The notes: generated by a model from the sequence alone, not told the origin. A stretch of DNA of 64,000 bases from Chiridota heheva (GCA_020152595.1 JAIGNY010004285.1:792501-856500), one strand, 5' to 3'. Positions 1-12,759 are shown, numbered from the stretch's first letter. Numbers and translations: made by a program.

Positions 1-30
1 TCAACAGCTACTGTCTTCAAAATCTCTTAC

Positions 31-358
31 CAATCGGTATATCAACTTCTTCTGGAATATTGACAAATCGATCATTGAATACCTCGGGGTTTTTGCGAAA
101 CATATCGTCTGCTATCTCCATTTTGCTCACAACTATCGCATTAGCGGTCCCCATGTTTACTTGGAACATATCGCCATATTGTTTAGAGAATTTTCTGAAA
201 TCTTTGAAGAGATCGTGACTCAGCGATGGCATGATGCCAATAATAGGCCATCCCCTGGGCCCAGGTATAGTACACCGGCGCAGCCACCCTCGGATGACAA
301 GAACAGTAGTAAGCACGGCAATTGCGGACAGCGAAATAGAGCCAAAGGTCCACTCCAT
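31..358 (-). CDS. Cytochrome P450, N-terminal coding exon (microsomal CYP, clan 2-like)
   Basis: Seen: the exon starts at the ATG at 358 and ends at a GT donor (GTAAGAG) after position 31, giving 109 codons plus one base. The protein opens with a hydrophobic signal anchor of about 20 residues (SISLSAIAVLTTVLVIRGWL), then the proline-rich hinge IPGPRGWPIIG, and then a stretch typical of P450 helices A to B (KFSKQYGDMFQVNMGT, FNDRF). Known: this N-terminus directs P450s to the endoplasmic reticulum membrane, with the haem domain facing the cytosol; these enzymes are haem-thiolate monooxygenases. The hinge and the spacing to FNDRF fit the CYP1/2/17 group. The haem-binding Cys lies in later exons beyond position 1, so subfamily and substrate cannot be named. 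An in-frame Met lies 19 codons upstream; the inner Met is chosen because the anchor then starts where P450s usually begin. Confidence 0.9.
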
Positions 359-1096
359 CTCTATAAGATAATAAAAGAAACAGTTTTGCAAATTTATCTT
401 TTCGATAGAAATCAAAAGCGAAAGTAGTGGCGGCGGAGCATTGGCAGGAGATTTGCGTCCCTTTCCTCACTCTTTTGAGATTATCATCTGTTTGCGGGAA
501 ACTCTAACCATGCACATAAAAAGTGTTATCTTTTAAAAAATATTAGGCTTTTTGCTGGGGTGTCTCAAATCGCCACCAGCATATTATTGCAAGAAATAAC
601 GTTAGGTAGGTAAAGTAACTCCCACTTTCGGACGTTGACGTTAGAAGCTTTTCGGTTGATGGTTCTGCCACTGCGTCTCCAACTTTTTCGCATAAGCTCC
701 GAGGGTCCTGCAGTTGTGCATATGCTGCTTAGATACACATGTAAAACAGTCGTGCTTTGGAAGTTTGTAAAAGGTTGAATCTATATTCAAATTCTAAGCC
801 ATAGACAAAATACATAATTCTACGGGATATAATTCATAGTCACACTCTGACAACAACGATCAATTTTCTGCAAAGTGCAATGGTGATGATAATGTGGTAA
901 TGACAATTTGATACTCTATAATCAATACAATGAGATCATGCTAAGTGAAGTCTGTTCATACGGTTCTTCTATAAATAAATTGCGTAGTTGTAGTAATATT
1001 CCTCATATATAAATTAAAAAAAGATGAGTGAAAATGAGAGAAAACACATTTTAACAATCAGTTGTTATATTAAACGGTGCTGCTTCCTGTTACACT

Positions 1097-1247
1097 CGTC
1101 TTATTGTCACATAAATGGTGCTGCATCTTATCGTCGCACAAATGGTGCTTCTCATTGTCCCACGCTACTTGTCGCCCAACATAATGTGCGACAAACACAT
1201 TTGAATACGTTTTGTGCGGCAATAAGCAACATGTGACAATAAGACTG
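1097..1247. repeat. Foldback sequence with 15-bp perfect arms
   Basis: GTCTTATTGTCACAT near the left end is repeated as its exact reverse complement, ATGTGACAATAAGAC, near the right end. Inside, the arms continue imperfectly and carry diverged copies of a motif like TTATCGTCGCACAAA. This is a foldback or small MITE remnant; no clear target duplication is visible. Confidence 0.55.
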
Positions 1248-2654
1248 TGTCAATATGAAGCCAGACGACTTTAAGCTTAAAATCTCTCTTAAAATAAAAG
1301 AAATGTACTTACTAGGTGTCTTTTTAAAATGATCAGCCCGTTCTGGAATTTGTTACATACGTCAAAAGGGATCGTGGATTTCCTTCTTGGCAGCACGTAA
1401 CCTTGCTTTCTAATTTTATTTGCAGCTTGTACAATATAATAATTCGGCTTTAGATCAAGAATTTGAAGAACATTTGCTAATCACTGCCTATGGGTTCGAA
1501 CGAAAGGAGCACACGAAGGCTTACTCCATTTTAGTGAAATTTACATGTAGCAAATTTTATCATGCGTAGGTATTTGACCACACGTGCAGTTCTACACGTC
1601 AGCATTAGTACAAAGGTTTATTCCTTCTTTCACTAACGCGATGTAGATCGATCGTTCGATATCGCAAGGATATTTTAACCCTCATTTCTACCAAAGTGTT
1701 TTTCTAGGGTGCTTGAAGTGTCAAGTCATTTCCGAGCGCTCCTCTCAAACCTAAGCAGCTATGCGTAATGTTTGTCATGTTTGTCCAAATTCGGTAATTT
1801 GTGTGTTACATGTACAGGCCTACGATGTATAAATGTAAGCTTGAATAATATTTCATTTGAACAAAAAGCGAGTTAGCAACTTAACAGGTATTGGATAAGA
1901 AATAACGAAATCGATAGAGAACATGCCATGTGCTCTTTCTTTGATAAGTTTTGTTTTCGATCATTCGGTTCGCAGTCACTCAGAGGTAATTGATTGCCTT
2001 GTCGGTGAATGTGTAAACATTCCGACCAATCAGATATGTTGGAATGTAGTGTATTTTCTATCTCTACGTTAACATGATATCTCGCCTTTAAAATCATATT
2101 TTCAGTATCCAAATTAAATTTTACTTCTCTTATTTTCTGAATTTGGTTTGTAAGTAACTGATGAATTTTTCTCTGGCTGCCTGGCATTACGTTTTATTAT
2201 TTAGGTTCTTCATGAATTGATACTAGCATGAAGCAAAGACCTTCGTATAGTGAAAAGCAAGGAAATCTATACCGTGACCCCGTGGCCTGCAAATGGAAAT
2301 ACAAATATGATTTGACAAATCAGCTGTGTGGGCCTTAATCGTCTTCTCTTAGAATCGCATTGTTCACACAGTCACACAGGATATTTATTTCAGGTGAAAA
2401 AGACATAGCTTTCTTTGATTCACCAGGTCATCTTTTAACAGCATAACGGTCTCTTAATTCGCTCTGTTTAAGAAGTTATTTTGGAGCGAAAACAAGTTGA
2501 TTATTTTAACATCAAGGAATAAGACCCTGGATTCAGTAGACTAACAAAAATTAGTCATCGCCATTTGTAAGTTGACAAGGTCGGCAACATGTGGCTCTTG
2601 AACTACACTATGCTTTATATCACTGTTCCCCCGGAAATTCAGATACTACATGAA

Positions 2655-3165
2655 CAGTCCGGTTATCACGCTCCCAATCGGGAGATCTCCCAATTTGGAG
2701 ATTTCTTGCCATTATAACCCACAATGCATCATTCCATATTCAAATCTTTCTAAAGAAATACATAACGGTAAAAAAGGTTTAAATCAAAGGTAGGAAAAAT
2801 GCATGCGAAATATTCTGATTTTAATTGGTGCAACAGAACGAAAAAATTATTTTCTCCATTTTCACCAGCGCAAATTTGACTTTCACCAGTGAAATTTTAA
2901 AAGCAATCTTTAAACATTCATTTCAATAGTACCTGAAGAGCAGAATTGAAAATCTTAGTCACCAGCAAAATCTCAAATTGTACATAAAAAGTTCCAGAAA
3001 TATCAATTTCAATATCATTTTCAAAGTATACAACTTTAGAATAACAGAATTTAAAAAGCAAAATAAATGGTAACGGCTGAAATTTTGAACAGCTTATATT
3101 ATGGTCACTGCGCATGTCTCGATCTCTCAATCAGGAGATCTCCAGATCGGAAGCGGGAACATGTA
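2655..3165. repeat. Imperfect inverted repeat, MITE-like
   Basis: The left end carries CGCTCCCAATCGGGAGATCT. The right end carries a diverged reverse complement (CTCAATCAGGAGATCTCCAG followed by a GGAAGCGGGA-like stretch). Ends of this kind about 500 bp apart suggest an old non-autonomous DNA transposon. The arms are diverged and no target duplication was identified. Confidence 0.35.
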
Positions 3166-5542
3166 ATTACCAATTTTGTTCAAAAAATGATAACGGTTAC
3201 TCTTGTTCATACTTATCCAGGACGATCGTTTGTTTCTTAAATATTTAAAGAAAACAGCTATTCCTACCATTTTTGCTTGCCGACGTTTGGTATAGGTATA
3301 ACCTAGTAGCAGATTAGCCAGGGCCCACGAAGACGGAGGTTCTGCAGGGACGTAAGAATTGGGGTCACCTCTCAAGATGGGCAAGAACCCCAAACAATTA
3401 CTCTGAGTCATCGATTTTCCATCAAACGTTGCTGCTAATTGGGAATTTTTTCGGAAAATCTCCTTTCAATGTCAGAAATATTCCTGCATTTTCGGATGAA
3501 AATGCTGTCAAATTTAATTAACATTTCATTCAATTTTATTCAAACAATTATCTGTATTTATTTTTTAACAAATCGTGGATAACAAATCTATATAGGATGT
3601 TTATTTATGTTATTTTATTTCATTTAATATATAATTACTGGCAGACTTAATTTCAAACATGATTCTAACAGTCTAAAGGCTTGGTCCCATGATCATCACA
3701 CTCATCAAAGAGAAGAGAACACCGAAGTGCAAAAACTGATGAAGACAATACTTAGAATTTTATGTTATATATATTCAACTAGGAAAAAATGTAAAATGAT
3801 ATATTTTCTTTTCATCAAAACACAATAACAATTGTTAAATTGGGAATTTTGAATTTTCAAATCTCCTAAACACAACAAGATGTCCAAGTTCTATTTTCAC
3901 AGCTACATTAATCTTTTTTGTCCTGTATCACACACAATACTTATAAAACCTTTTGAGATTTTCTATTTCAGAAGCAGGGCATGCATATATCCGAAAACAA
4001 GTCTGAATATCCGTTATGATATAAGGGTTGATTGTTTTACCAACTGAAAATACATGGCAGTAGTAAATAACTTTCAAATTGAAATAGTTTACTTTTTTAT
4101 CGTATGAATAGTCAGTAATTTGCAGCAGTGAAAGTCCACAGAGGGCAAGAGCAGTGTTACAGCAGTATAGGTACACAAATATAGATCTTGGTTACTCTTT
4201 TCAGTATCAAATGTTATTGGCACACAGGAATGATAGAATCAGAACACGCCCGTAGTCATCCTTGCTCCACCTCTCAATATCCAGATATTTACAGCACTAG
4301 AATGTGACTGGAACACAGGTTCGCTAAGGAAGGCGAGTAATTTTCGCCTGGTTTTGAGCTTGTTTTGTGTGTTCCAAGGTCCATGCATGGACATGCCGTT
4401 GACGTTTTAATGCCTAATAGGATCCAACAATTTATCATTAGAATCGGCTGTCCTAGCTCCTTTAAAGAATTTTGGCAGAAGATTGTAAACAAAAAAACTA
4501 AATGAAATTAATGGGTCTACAAAGATCTGACAGTGTATATATCACAGTTAATGCATAACAACTAAAAATATATATAAAGAGGTAGATATTGTAAATTGTA
4601 GGGTATTCAGGGGCTTTTCTTCCAGACCCCACCGGCCACAGCGGGCACTGGACTCGAGGAATTCACGCTTCATTCTAATGACAGACTATCAAATGACGAT
4701 AACGCATTGAAAAACCATTCATATTTTGGACTTTGTAGGCAACAAAAAGTATTATCATATTTATATCACTCATTATCAGATTATATAGTTTGTGCTCAGC
4801 AAGAAAGTAGGTGCTAAGACCCCACCCCCTCCGACCACAACAAACGAATAGTTATCGACTATTGCAGAAGGTCAGGCAGGTCTGACAACCACACCCATAT
4901 GTTAAGTGTTATAGTTCCTTACCCTGTTGGAGCTGTAATTTCAGCAATGAGTCTTATCTTATCGAAAGCCCTGATCTGCAGATTGTAAGTGCGTTAGTGA
5001 AACTAGATTCTGAAATTGGCATTTCCAAAACTCAGCCTCATCAGCAACTACTGGGTGGGGAAATGAGGTGATATTCAAACCCCGCCGCTCCTCTCTAAAT
5101 TATGGTTCTGTATTTGGCCTATCCTAGATGATCTTTACTTAAGGCTAATAAATAACTCCTTTCACGTAGGTTTTGTTAATTATATGAGCATATGTTTTCT
5201 AAAATTCAGAATTTTAATTTGCCTTATGTATAACTTTAGCCTCTCACCTGCTCACTGATCAGTACTACGATATGAGGCTAAGAACATTGAGAAAAACGCT
5301 TAGCTTCCGCAGGTAAGCAATTCTGATTTTGAATACATCTAGTGCAAAACTAGGGGCAAGTAGTGCAGCCATGTAGTAGGTAAACCCCTGGTGCAACTAG
5401 TGTAAAAGATGTACGCTCATATAGCAGTCTAATGCGAATATCGCATTGATGGTATGTTTTCTGAATATGATTACCACGAGAGTAAAAATGCACGAGCGCC
5501 AACTATTTGTTCAGAGTATTCTCGAGTATTCTTATTCTTAAA

Positions 5543-5735
5543 CCGCCAGTGCGCCACAACAGGTTATCAAAGGCCGTGGACATTGACTTGGTTGTCGATG
5601 TTATGTCTGTCCGTACGTCGTACCTGTGTTCTCGTCCGGGTCGTATTAAGCGTTTCGTGATAGCATTGTTACTATCATAAGCGATTACGCAGGTGACGAC
5701 CCCGTCATTGTAATTGTGTGTTCACTCGTTGTCGT
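5543..5735 (+). repeat. SINE copy lacking its tRNA-like head
   Basis: From the CGCCAGTGC-type junction onward this matches the body of the three SINE units at 52.8-53.7 kb almost base for base, including the GGTTATCAAAGGCCGTGG and CGACCCCGTCATTGTAATTG stretches. The tRNA-like promoter part with A and B boxes is missing, so this is a 5'-truncated insertion of the same family. Apparent short open frames here are by-products of the repeat. Confidence 0.85.
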
Positions 5736-8700
5736 TATTTTTAAATATACTTAAGTATGATACTTAAGTATACAGGAGGAGTAGGTATTAAGCAGTTCAG
5801 TGAAGACCTTGAATACAAATCCGCGCCGCTGTAACAGGAGATTTTGTCCCCAGGAGAAAATGTCCCCGGACAGGGTCTCCAAGGGTCCACCGGACAAAAT
5901 TTCCTAGGAGATTCTGTCCCCTAGCTGCCTAGAAGGTTGTTTTTGTCTTCTTTTCACAGAGCTAGCTGTCTGAGAGGATAATTTGTCGCCCTCCCCCAGG
6001 TTTATAACGATAATTTGAGGAGCTGATTATGTTCAACAGTTCATTTTCACCGTCCGTGGGCAGGTCTGCAGGTAGTGAGTGCCAAACTGGCAAAGGGATA
6101 AATGCTACGTTTTATTTTTTGGAAACAAACGAAATTTTTATTTTAAATTTAGTCATTGAGTCCTATTATAGTGGGTTAGTCCCATTAAAACAGTTTTTAC
6201 TATTTCGTTTGGCAAAAACTTGATATTGGAAAATGGTAGGATAATTATTATGATTATTCCTTTATGTTTTGGTTTCTTCGCAAAAAGATAGCGATGGTCA
6301 AATTGTAGCCTACCCGTTAGATTTATCTCAGTGGAGAAAAAGCTTGAAGGATTCACTGGCAAGCAGAGTGTAAGTAGATATGGGTTTTTTTTTTTCTTTT
6401 TTTCTTTGTAGGAAGTTCTTGCGGAAGAATTCGGCAATAGAATTGAAGGGATTGGGGAAGCTATGGGGTAGGCGAAGAGAGGAGGGTTTCACAGTTGTGG
6501 GCCTGTGATAATCAATTGCAGATGGTTGGGGGAGGAGTCTTTACGGAGGTGGGAATGAGTGAGGCGGGTGGCATACTCGGGAGCGGGTGAGGTATGCAGA
6601 TATGGTCTTTGCGGGAGAGGTTGTGGGGATGACATGAATGGAAGGCTAGATGTACGCCTGCTTGGATGTTGTAGAATTTGCTATCCGTGTGGGTATCCCA
6701 ATTTGATTGTCAGCTGTGACGAACATGTGAAAACAATAAGCGGTTTGATATCGGCAGATGTTTTGGGAAGGGAGGTAGCGAGAGGATGAGAACTGATTTA
6801 AGCAGCCGAGTTTGATTGGTCATATTAGTTCTGTGCTACCTTCAGACCAGTAAGATGCTTTGGGCTGCGGCTGAAGGTGGTACGGAGCTATTTATTGCAC
6901 TATTGAACGTATCTAATTAGGGATCTTTTTTGTACCATAAAGCGGAAGAAATAGTTCCTTATGACACTTTTTTGAAGCACATTTCGTCAAGTTTGGTCAT
7001 ACTTATAGCAAGACATATCCATTCTCTACCATTACTGAGTTTCAGCTTCCTCTCGAAAAATAGTTGATTAGCCTTTTCTCTGGGCGTCCACATTTTGGGC
7101 TTGCAGAGTAATACCCAATTAGCCCTGTGCTACCTGAAAAGACTATATTAGTGGACAGCCTGCTACTGATAAATCTTTAGAACGTCGCCCAGACTCCTAT
7201 TAGCTTACCACGCCTTCGCCTATAAACCCCGCGATTTTGCACGAATTTTCTCAATTTTAAGGGAAATTTCTCCCCTGCCTGTTTAGAACTGGTAACTCAA
7301 AAGCTTATCCAAGCAAATTTTAGAGTTATAATTTAAAATTGTCTTCCTTTTTACAAATACATTTTTGAAATTTGTGTTGATTTTCAAAAATCAGAGCTTT
7401 GGAAGATACGCCCCGTTGTCCCAAAGCCTCGCCCCTGGACTCGCCAGGAGCCCTTAATCAGGCCCACGATGTTCATCATACATGGTGAAATATGAATTAT
7501 TTACAATGTCCTCCGTCTGGTATTAATAGCTTGAAGGTTGCGAGGGTATTGACAATTGAAAATCATTTGTAATCCTGTCATCAAGGAATTTCCTGGTATT
7601 TTACTTATAGATCAATGATACATGCAACAATATTTTCGGAAACATAAGAAGAAGACAGAACACAAACTGTTTTACATTTATTATTAATCTTGTTCAATCA
7701 TATCAATCCCAAGGTTAAACATATCCACACAGGATGGCAGTATTACTTTAAAATAATAAAATGACCATCAATACAACATTTTCTTTATGCAGTTCAGAAA
7801 AGCAGTAGTGGTAGTAAAGGTGACTCGACGCCACCTACCACCCCCCTTTAAAAACCTGGATTAATCATAAAACAATTTGCACTGTTGGGAACAAAGGTCA
7901 CTAGTTGATGCATTTATTATATGTGATCAAGAAAAGCAGTGTGAAGTAATAATTTGAAACTGAAAGTTGCACGTTGGTGGCTTTCATATGACACTGGTTT
8001 TCGCCATTGATACAATTTATATCTCCTTCCATGTGAAACCCATCCCATGGGGTACCCCGTACATCATTAACCCCCCTCCTCCCCCCTTCCCTTGATGTTA
8101 CCAATTATCATATTGTTTATTGATGAACAAAGATTGAACTTGTACTCTATTTAGGAATAATGACATACAAACCTTTTGTTGTACATGAATATCTTTAATA
8201 TCTTAATCATAATTTTTCTTCTTTTTATCTTCAGATTGCTTAAAACTTTTCGTTATTTATATTTCATTGAAGAAATCAGTAATATTTATGAAAAGGTATC
8301 AATGACAACATGTATCAACATAATCATTACTACATATGCTTACAATCTTTTCATCTATACAACTATGTCAATACTTAATTTACCAACTGCTCAACAAATA
8401 ATATCAAGTCCCATTTTTTTCTTTTTATCTTGGCCAGTTGGCCGCTTATCAGCCTATAGTTTACCACTATCACTTCACGTTGTTTGTACCATTACATTAC
8501 GCTAGGTCAATTTCATGACTTAATTTCACCACCAATTTCACCTTTTCGCGTCAGGACCATGTAGGTTTTTGCCGACGACTAAATTTTAGCAAAAAGTTAA
8601 ATAACATATTCGGAACAGAAAAAATTCGCCGAAGCGACAGTCTTTGAAATAAAGTGACTTTTATAATTCCTTACGATTGGGGCCAATGGTGAAAATCGCG

Positions 8701-8738
8701 ATGTTTCACACTATTCTTGCGTAAGTACAAGTGTACCA
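5736..8738. other. Intergenic region, no gene recognised
   Basis: Nothing coding is convincing. A small imperfect repeat is visible at about 5837-5921, where GGAGATTTTGTCCCC and GGAGATTCTGTCCCC bracket related TGTCCCC-type pieces, probably a transposon end. An 18-T/C-rich run lies near 6385. Open frames at 6.1-6.8 kb and 7.9-8.5 kb have no family resemblance and no supporting splice structure. Confidence 0.5.
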
Positions 8739-9074
8739 AAAATGTAATGGGGGACTAATTGTAATGGGGAACTAAATGTAATGGGGGACTAAATGTAATG
8801 GGGGACTAAATGTAATGGGGGACTAAATGTAATTGGGAATAAATGTAATTGGGACTAAATGTAATGGGGACTAAATGTAATGGGGACTAAATGTAATGGG
8901 GAATAAATGTAAAGGGGACTAAATGTAATGGGGGACTAAATGTAATGGGGGAATAAATGTAATGGGGGACTAAATGTAATGGGGGACTAAATGTAATGGG
9001 GGACTAAATGTAATGGGGGACTAAATGTAATGGGGACTAAATGTAATGGGGGACTAAATGTAATGAGGGACTAG
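8739..9074 (+). repeat. 17-bp minisatellite, about 20 copies
   Basis: The unit TAATGGGGGACTAAATG is repeated head to tail with 16-bp variants that lose one G, and a few copies with AATTGGG or AAAGGGG. It ends at the diverged copy GAGGGACTAGATTT. G-runs in every unit make slippage and G-quadruplex formation plausible. Confidence 0.95.
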
Positions 9075-9374
9075 ATTTCCGGTAACATCCGCCCCTGGTA
9101 TCCATTATAGCTACGGAGAGGGCGTAGAACATAACGAATCAAACGTAAGCTCCATAAGCTCGGTGGTTAAACATGCAATAATTGCATATGCGAAAGAGAA
9201 TAATAGAAGTATCAATAGGCCTATACTGAAATCAGACTAGTCAGCCAATTACTACATCACATCCTTACATTTCTTTAAAATTTCTTGCGCATTTGTTGAT
9301 ATATTTTAATGAAATTTCATGATTCATAACTAGACTGTCTTTCTGTAGTATTTCGCTTCATGAGCTTCTGTAAA

Positions 9375-9590
9375 AGATTAAATCAAGTTTGGGGTAAAAC
9401 ATTGATTATTTATTTTTGTTATACATATGACCCACGCATCAATCTTAACTTGAAGAAGAAAAAGCAATGTGTTAAGCAAATCTTTGATCTTGAAAATGTT
9501 ATCGATATATATTAAGTACAATAGAGGACTAAGTGGAGCACTGTCCAGAAATCTACTTTCTAAATCTGCCATAAAAAGATAGCGTATGAA
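9375..9590 (-). pseudogene. Penelope-like element RT fragment, inverted relative to its neighbour
   Basis: Read on the minus strand, this is nearly the same sequence as 10452-10545 on the plus strand, covering the reverse-transcriptase palm. It encodes ADLESRFLDSAPLSPLLYL followed by YIDNIFKI. The usual catalytic motif in this family is YIDD/YVDD followed by IF, so the second catalytic Asp is Asn here. Only this short segment remains. With the longer fragment starting near 9720 it forms a head-to-head pair, an arrangement often seen among Penelope-like elements. Confidence 0.75.
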
Positions 9591-10024
9591 AGAGCCATCC
9601 TGGCGCCCATGGCTGTAACTTTGATCTGGACAATAGCGCCACCCTTGAGTTACGTCAGCTTAGTACAAGGTCACCTGGATAACGTTTAATCTGTTATTAA
9701 TAGTAAAACACATAGCCATACTACAAATGTCACTCAACAGCAACGAACAGCGCGGACCTCACTAAAGAAAAACAAGGAAATTAAGCCAGCTGATAAGCGT
9801 GGCGCTATACAAGATCGTTCAGATTGTATTGCAGAAGCTAAACGCCAGCTTGAAAACATCAGTTTGTTGCACTCCTCTAACTGCAGATCCCACTGCCAAC
9901 CATATTTGTGAATCCAGAAGTACTGCCGCTACTTTCCCACCCAACCTTTGCACTGACATCGAAGAACTGACACCTCAGATCCCCAAGCCTGGCCGTTTCT
10001 ACACGGTTCCCAAAATGAAATCTC

Positions 10025-10459
10025 TTGCTCGACAGTAGTTCCGATACCAACGAAGTACCACCAGGCCGCCCTATAATTTCTGGCAACGGCACCCTCACTG
10101 AGGGGATTTCTTCATTCATTGACGATCAGCTACAACCTTATCTCAAGGAGATACCCAGTTTTATTCAGGACACCACTGACTTGCAAATTGAAGGATGTAC
10201 CATCTCCCTCCCTCCTGATACACTTCTGGCTACTTTAGATGTCTCATCTTTATACACTTACATCCCACATGAGGAAGGGGTGCAAGCATGCAGAGCATTC
10301 CGGAGCCAAGGATATGGACCTAGTTATGCTAATGAGATTGCCATACTCATTGACTTTGTCCTCAGACATAATGTGTGTGAATTTGACAATGAACTATTCA
10401 TCCAGAACAAAGGTACAGCCATGGGCACATGGCTCCTTCATATTTTAACCTTTTTATGA
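10025..10459 (+). pseudogene. Penelope-like RT: longest intact piece (fingers and palm)
   Basis: This 144-codon open stretch carries the RT block from GRPIISGNGT through motif A (LDVSSLYTYIPHEEG, with its catalytic Asp kept) to NKGTAMGT. The open frame stops soon after because of a frameshift near 10.44 kb, and the YxDD motif is in another frame. It is a fragment of the element above and not a separate gene. Confidence 0.85.
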
Positions 10460-10856
10460 CAGATTTAGAAAGTAGATTTCTGGACAGTTCTCCACTAAGG
10501 CCTCTATTGTACTTAAGATATATTTATGACATTTTCATGATCTGGGAGCGTGGCACCCATGCTCTTGATGTTTTTGTAGCAAACCTTAACTAATTTCACC
10601 GTACCATCAAATTTACCATTAAGAAGTCAGATTCTGACATCTCTTTTCTCGATACTCGTGTTTCCCTCAAACAGGGTACGATCCAAACATCTGTCTTTTC
10701 CAAGCCCACTGATCGGCATACCTATCTAAATTACAATAGCTACCACCCCCTTCATGTTAAGAAATATATTGTGTTTAGCCAACTCCTTCGCTACAGGCGT
10801 ATCTGTTCAGACCACCATGACTTCACACTCCAAGCCACTACCCTGATAGAATATTT

Positions 10857-11303
10857 TTGTATGCTGCAATTACCCCTACAAAAAAAAAAAAAGTAAGAAA
10901 AATGCCCAGAGACCGTCTCCTTAAATACAAACCCAAAGTCAAATACAATCTAATACCCTTTGTACTCACCTACAATGAACACTTGGACTCCTTTCTCAAA
11001 TTTAATAAAAAAGAATGGGTTTTACTCGATATAGATGAGCAAATTCGGGATATTTTTACCCATCCACCTGTTATTGCCAGGAGACAACCCCCAAACTTAC
11101 ATACACTTCTGGTAAGTCTGGTAAACTCAAATGTTCCCAACCCCCAGCCCCAGAGTAATGTTAGATGTGGTAAACCCCGCGTTCACATGAACACAAACGA
11201 CATCACTTCCCTCAACCCCTCGGAACACTCTTTTAGACCTGGCCCCTTCACTTGTGATAGTTCCCATGTCATTTACTTTTTTAACCTGCTCCCTTTGCCC
11301 TAA
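10857..11303 (+). pseudogene. Penelope-like element: connector region before the GIY-YIG domain
   Basis: This open stretch contains MPRDRLLKYKPKVKYNLIPF, FVLTYNEHLDSFL and the Cys-containing linker ending FTCDSSHVIYF, which in the family leads into the GIY-YIG nuclease. The nuclease remainder continues in another frame at 11254-11523. An A-run near 10.88 kb marks the upstream frame break. Confidence 0.8.
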
Positions 11304-11679
11304 TATTCAATGCATATGTCTAACCCCGACCCCCTTTCGTGCGCGCTTTAATAATCACAAAAGCAGTATCCGCCTCAAAAGAGTTGGCTGTTCAGTAAGC
11401 GAACATCTTAATCTCCCTTATAATATTGATTGCGTCGGGTTTGCCATAATCCGGGGTAATCTCAAAGAACATAACAAAAGAATCCTAACAGAATCCTGGC
11501 TCCCATGTACACGGTTTAAATAAAGACAGCATTTCTCTCGAGTTTCAATTTCTTTAAATAGTTTTAAAACATTTCTCACTTGCTGTTTTGCCCCATGATG
11601 AGGCCAGGGAGTCCGAAAATTTAGTGTTTTTTATCAATATTTTTCGTTAGATTTTGACATTGCTAGCATCCGTTATATA

Positions 11680-11886
<207 letters not shown>

Positions 11887-12084
11887 TTACAAAACATTCA
11901 AAACTCCTCCTTTCACGTGAACTACAAATGCTCATTTGTTAAAGGTCCTTTGAATAGCTCATTTGAAGTGTTTCCACTTCATCTGTTTCATCCTCGAAAG
12001 TCCTGGCCTCAAATTTGTAACCTTTTGGCCTGAAAAGTGAAAAATGAAGAATGTATCAATCGTGTTCAATACTTAAGGAGAAAT

Positions 12085-12759
12085 GAAAATGTTATACATA
12101 GTAACAGTGCTATAGAGGTCAATCAACGAGAAAATGTTATACATAGTAACAGTGCTGTAGAGGTCAATCAACGAGAAAATAATATACATAGTAACAGTGC
12201 TATAGAGGTCAATCAACGAGAAAATGTTATACATAGTAACAGTGCTGTAGAGGTCAATCAACGAGAAAATGTTATACATAGTAACAGTGCTATAGAGGTC
12301 AATCAACGAGAAAATGTTATACATAGTAACAGTGCTGTAGAGGTCAATCAACGAGAAAATGTTATACATAGTAACAGTGCTGTAGAGGTCAATCAACGAG
12401 AAAATGTTATACATAGTAACAGTGCTGTAGAGGTCAATCAACGAGAAAATGTTATACATAGTAACAGTACTATAGAGGTCAATCAACGAGAAAATGTTAT
12501 ACATAGTAACAGTGCTATAGAGGTCAATCAACGAGAAAATGTTATACATAGTAACAGTGCTGTAGAGGTCAATCAACGAGAAAATGTTATACATAGTAAC
12601 AGTACTATAGAGGTCAATCAACGAGAAAATGTTTTACATAGTAACAGTGCTATAGAGGTCAATCAACGAGAAAATGTTATACATAGTAACAGTGCTATAG
12701 AGGTCAATCAACGAGAAAATGTTTTACATAGTAACAGTGCTATAGAGGTCAATCAACGC
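12085..12759 (+). repeat. 45-bp minisatellite, 15 copies
   Basis: Fifteen head-to-tail 45-bp units differ at only a few sites (GCTATAG versus GCTGTAG or ACTATAG, and GTTATAC versus GTTTTAC). Because 45 is a multiple of three and the unit has no stop in some phases, the array is open on both strands (repeat peptide ENVIHSNSAVEVNQR on plus). I see no promoter, splice site or homologous domain that would make it a protein gene, and the low divergence points to recent expansion. Confidence 0.93.

Larger units (their letters stand above)
359..5540. other. Intergenic region upstream of the P450 exon; no gene recognised
   Basis: I see no convincing coding exon on either strand across this 5.2 kb. 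Open frames are short, AT-rich and resemble no family I know. It must hold the P450 promoter, just right of 358, but I cannot point to a clear TATA box. Two small inverted-repeat structures (1097-1247 and about 2655-3165) are listed separately. Confidence 0.6.
9720..11600 (+). mobile_element. Penelope-like retroelement (RT plus GIY-YIG endonuclease), decayed
   Basis: Several frames together spell a Penelope-like polyprotein. There is an N-terminal EIKPADK block (about 9780). PGRFYTVPK is followed by GRPIISGNGTLTEGISSFID and the motif A region LLATLDVSSLYTYIPHEEG (10.0-10.3 kb). NKGTAMGT is at about 10.42 kb and YIYDIFMIW at about 10.52 kb. The thumb-side SFLDTRVSLKQGTIQTSVFS is at about 10.64 kb, then PRDRLLKYKPK. 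The connector ends in FTCDSSHVIY, and a GIY-YIG-like end contains PFRARFNNHKSSIRLKR and EHLNLPYNIDCVGF. Damage: frames change near 10.03, 10.44, 10.87 and 11.27 kb, a stop interrupts at about 10.59 kb, the YxDD motif has Tyr for the first Asp, and the YIG half of the nuclease motif reads CIC. An AATAAA lies at about 11.52 kb. It cannot be active as it stands. Confidence 0.88.

Noticed and set aside
5454..5660. 68-codon open frame
   Set aside because: It lies largely in the headless SINE copy, and the same words occur in the non-coding SINE triplet.
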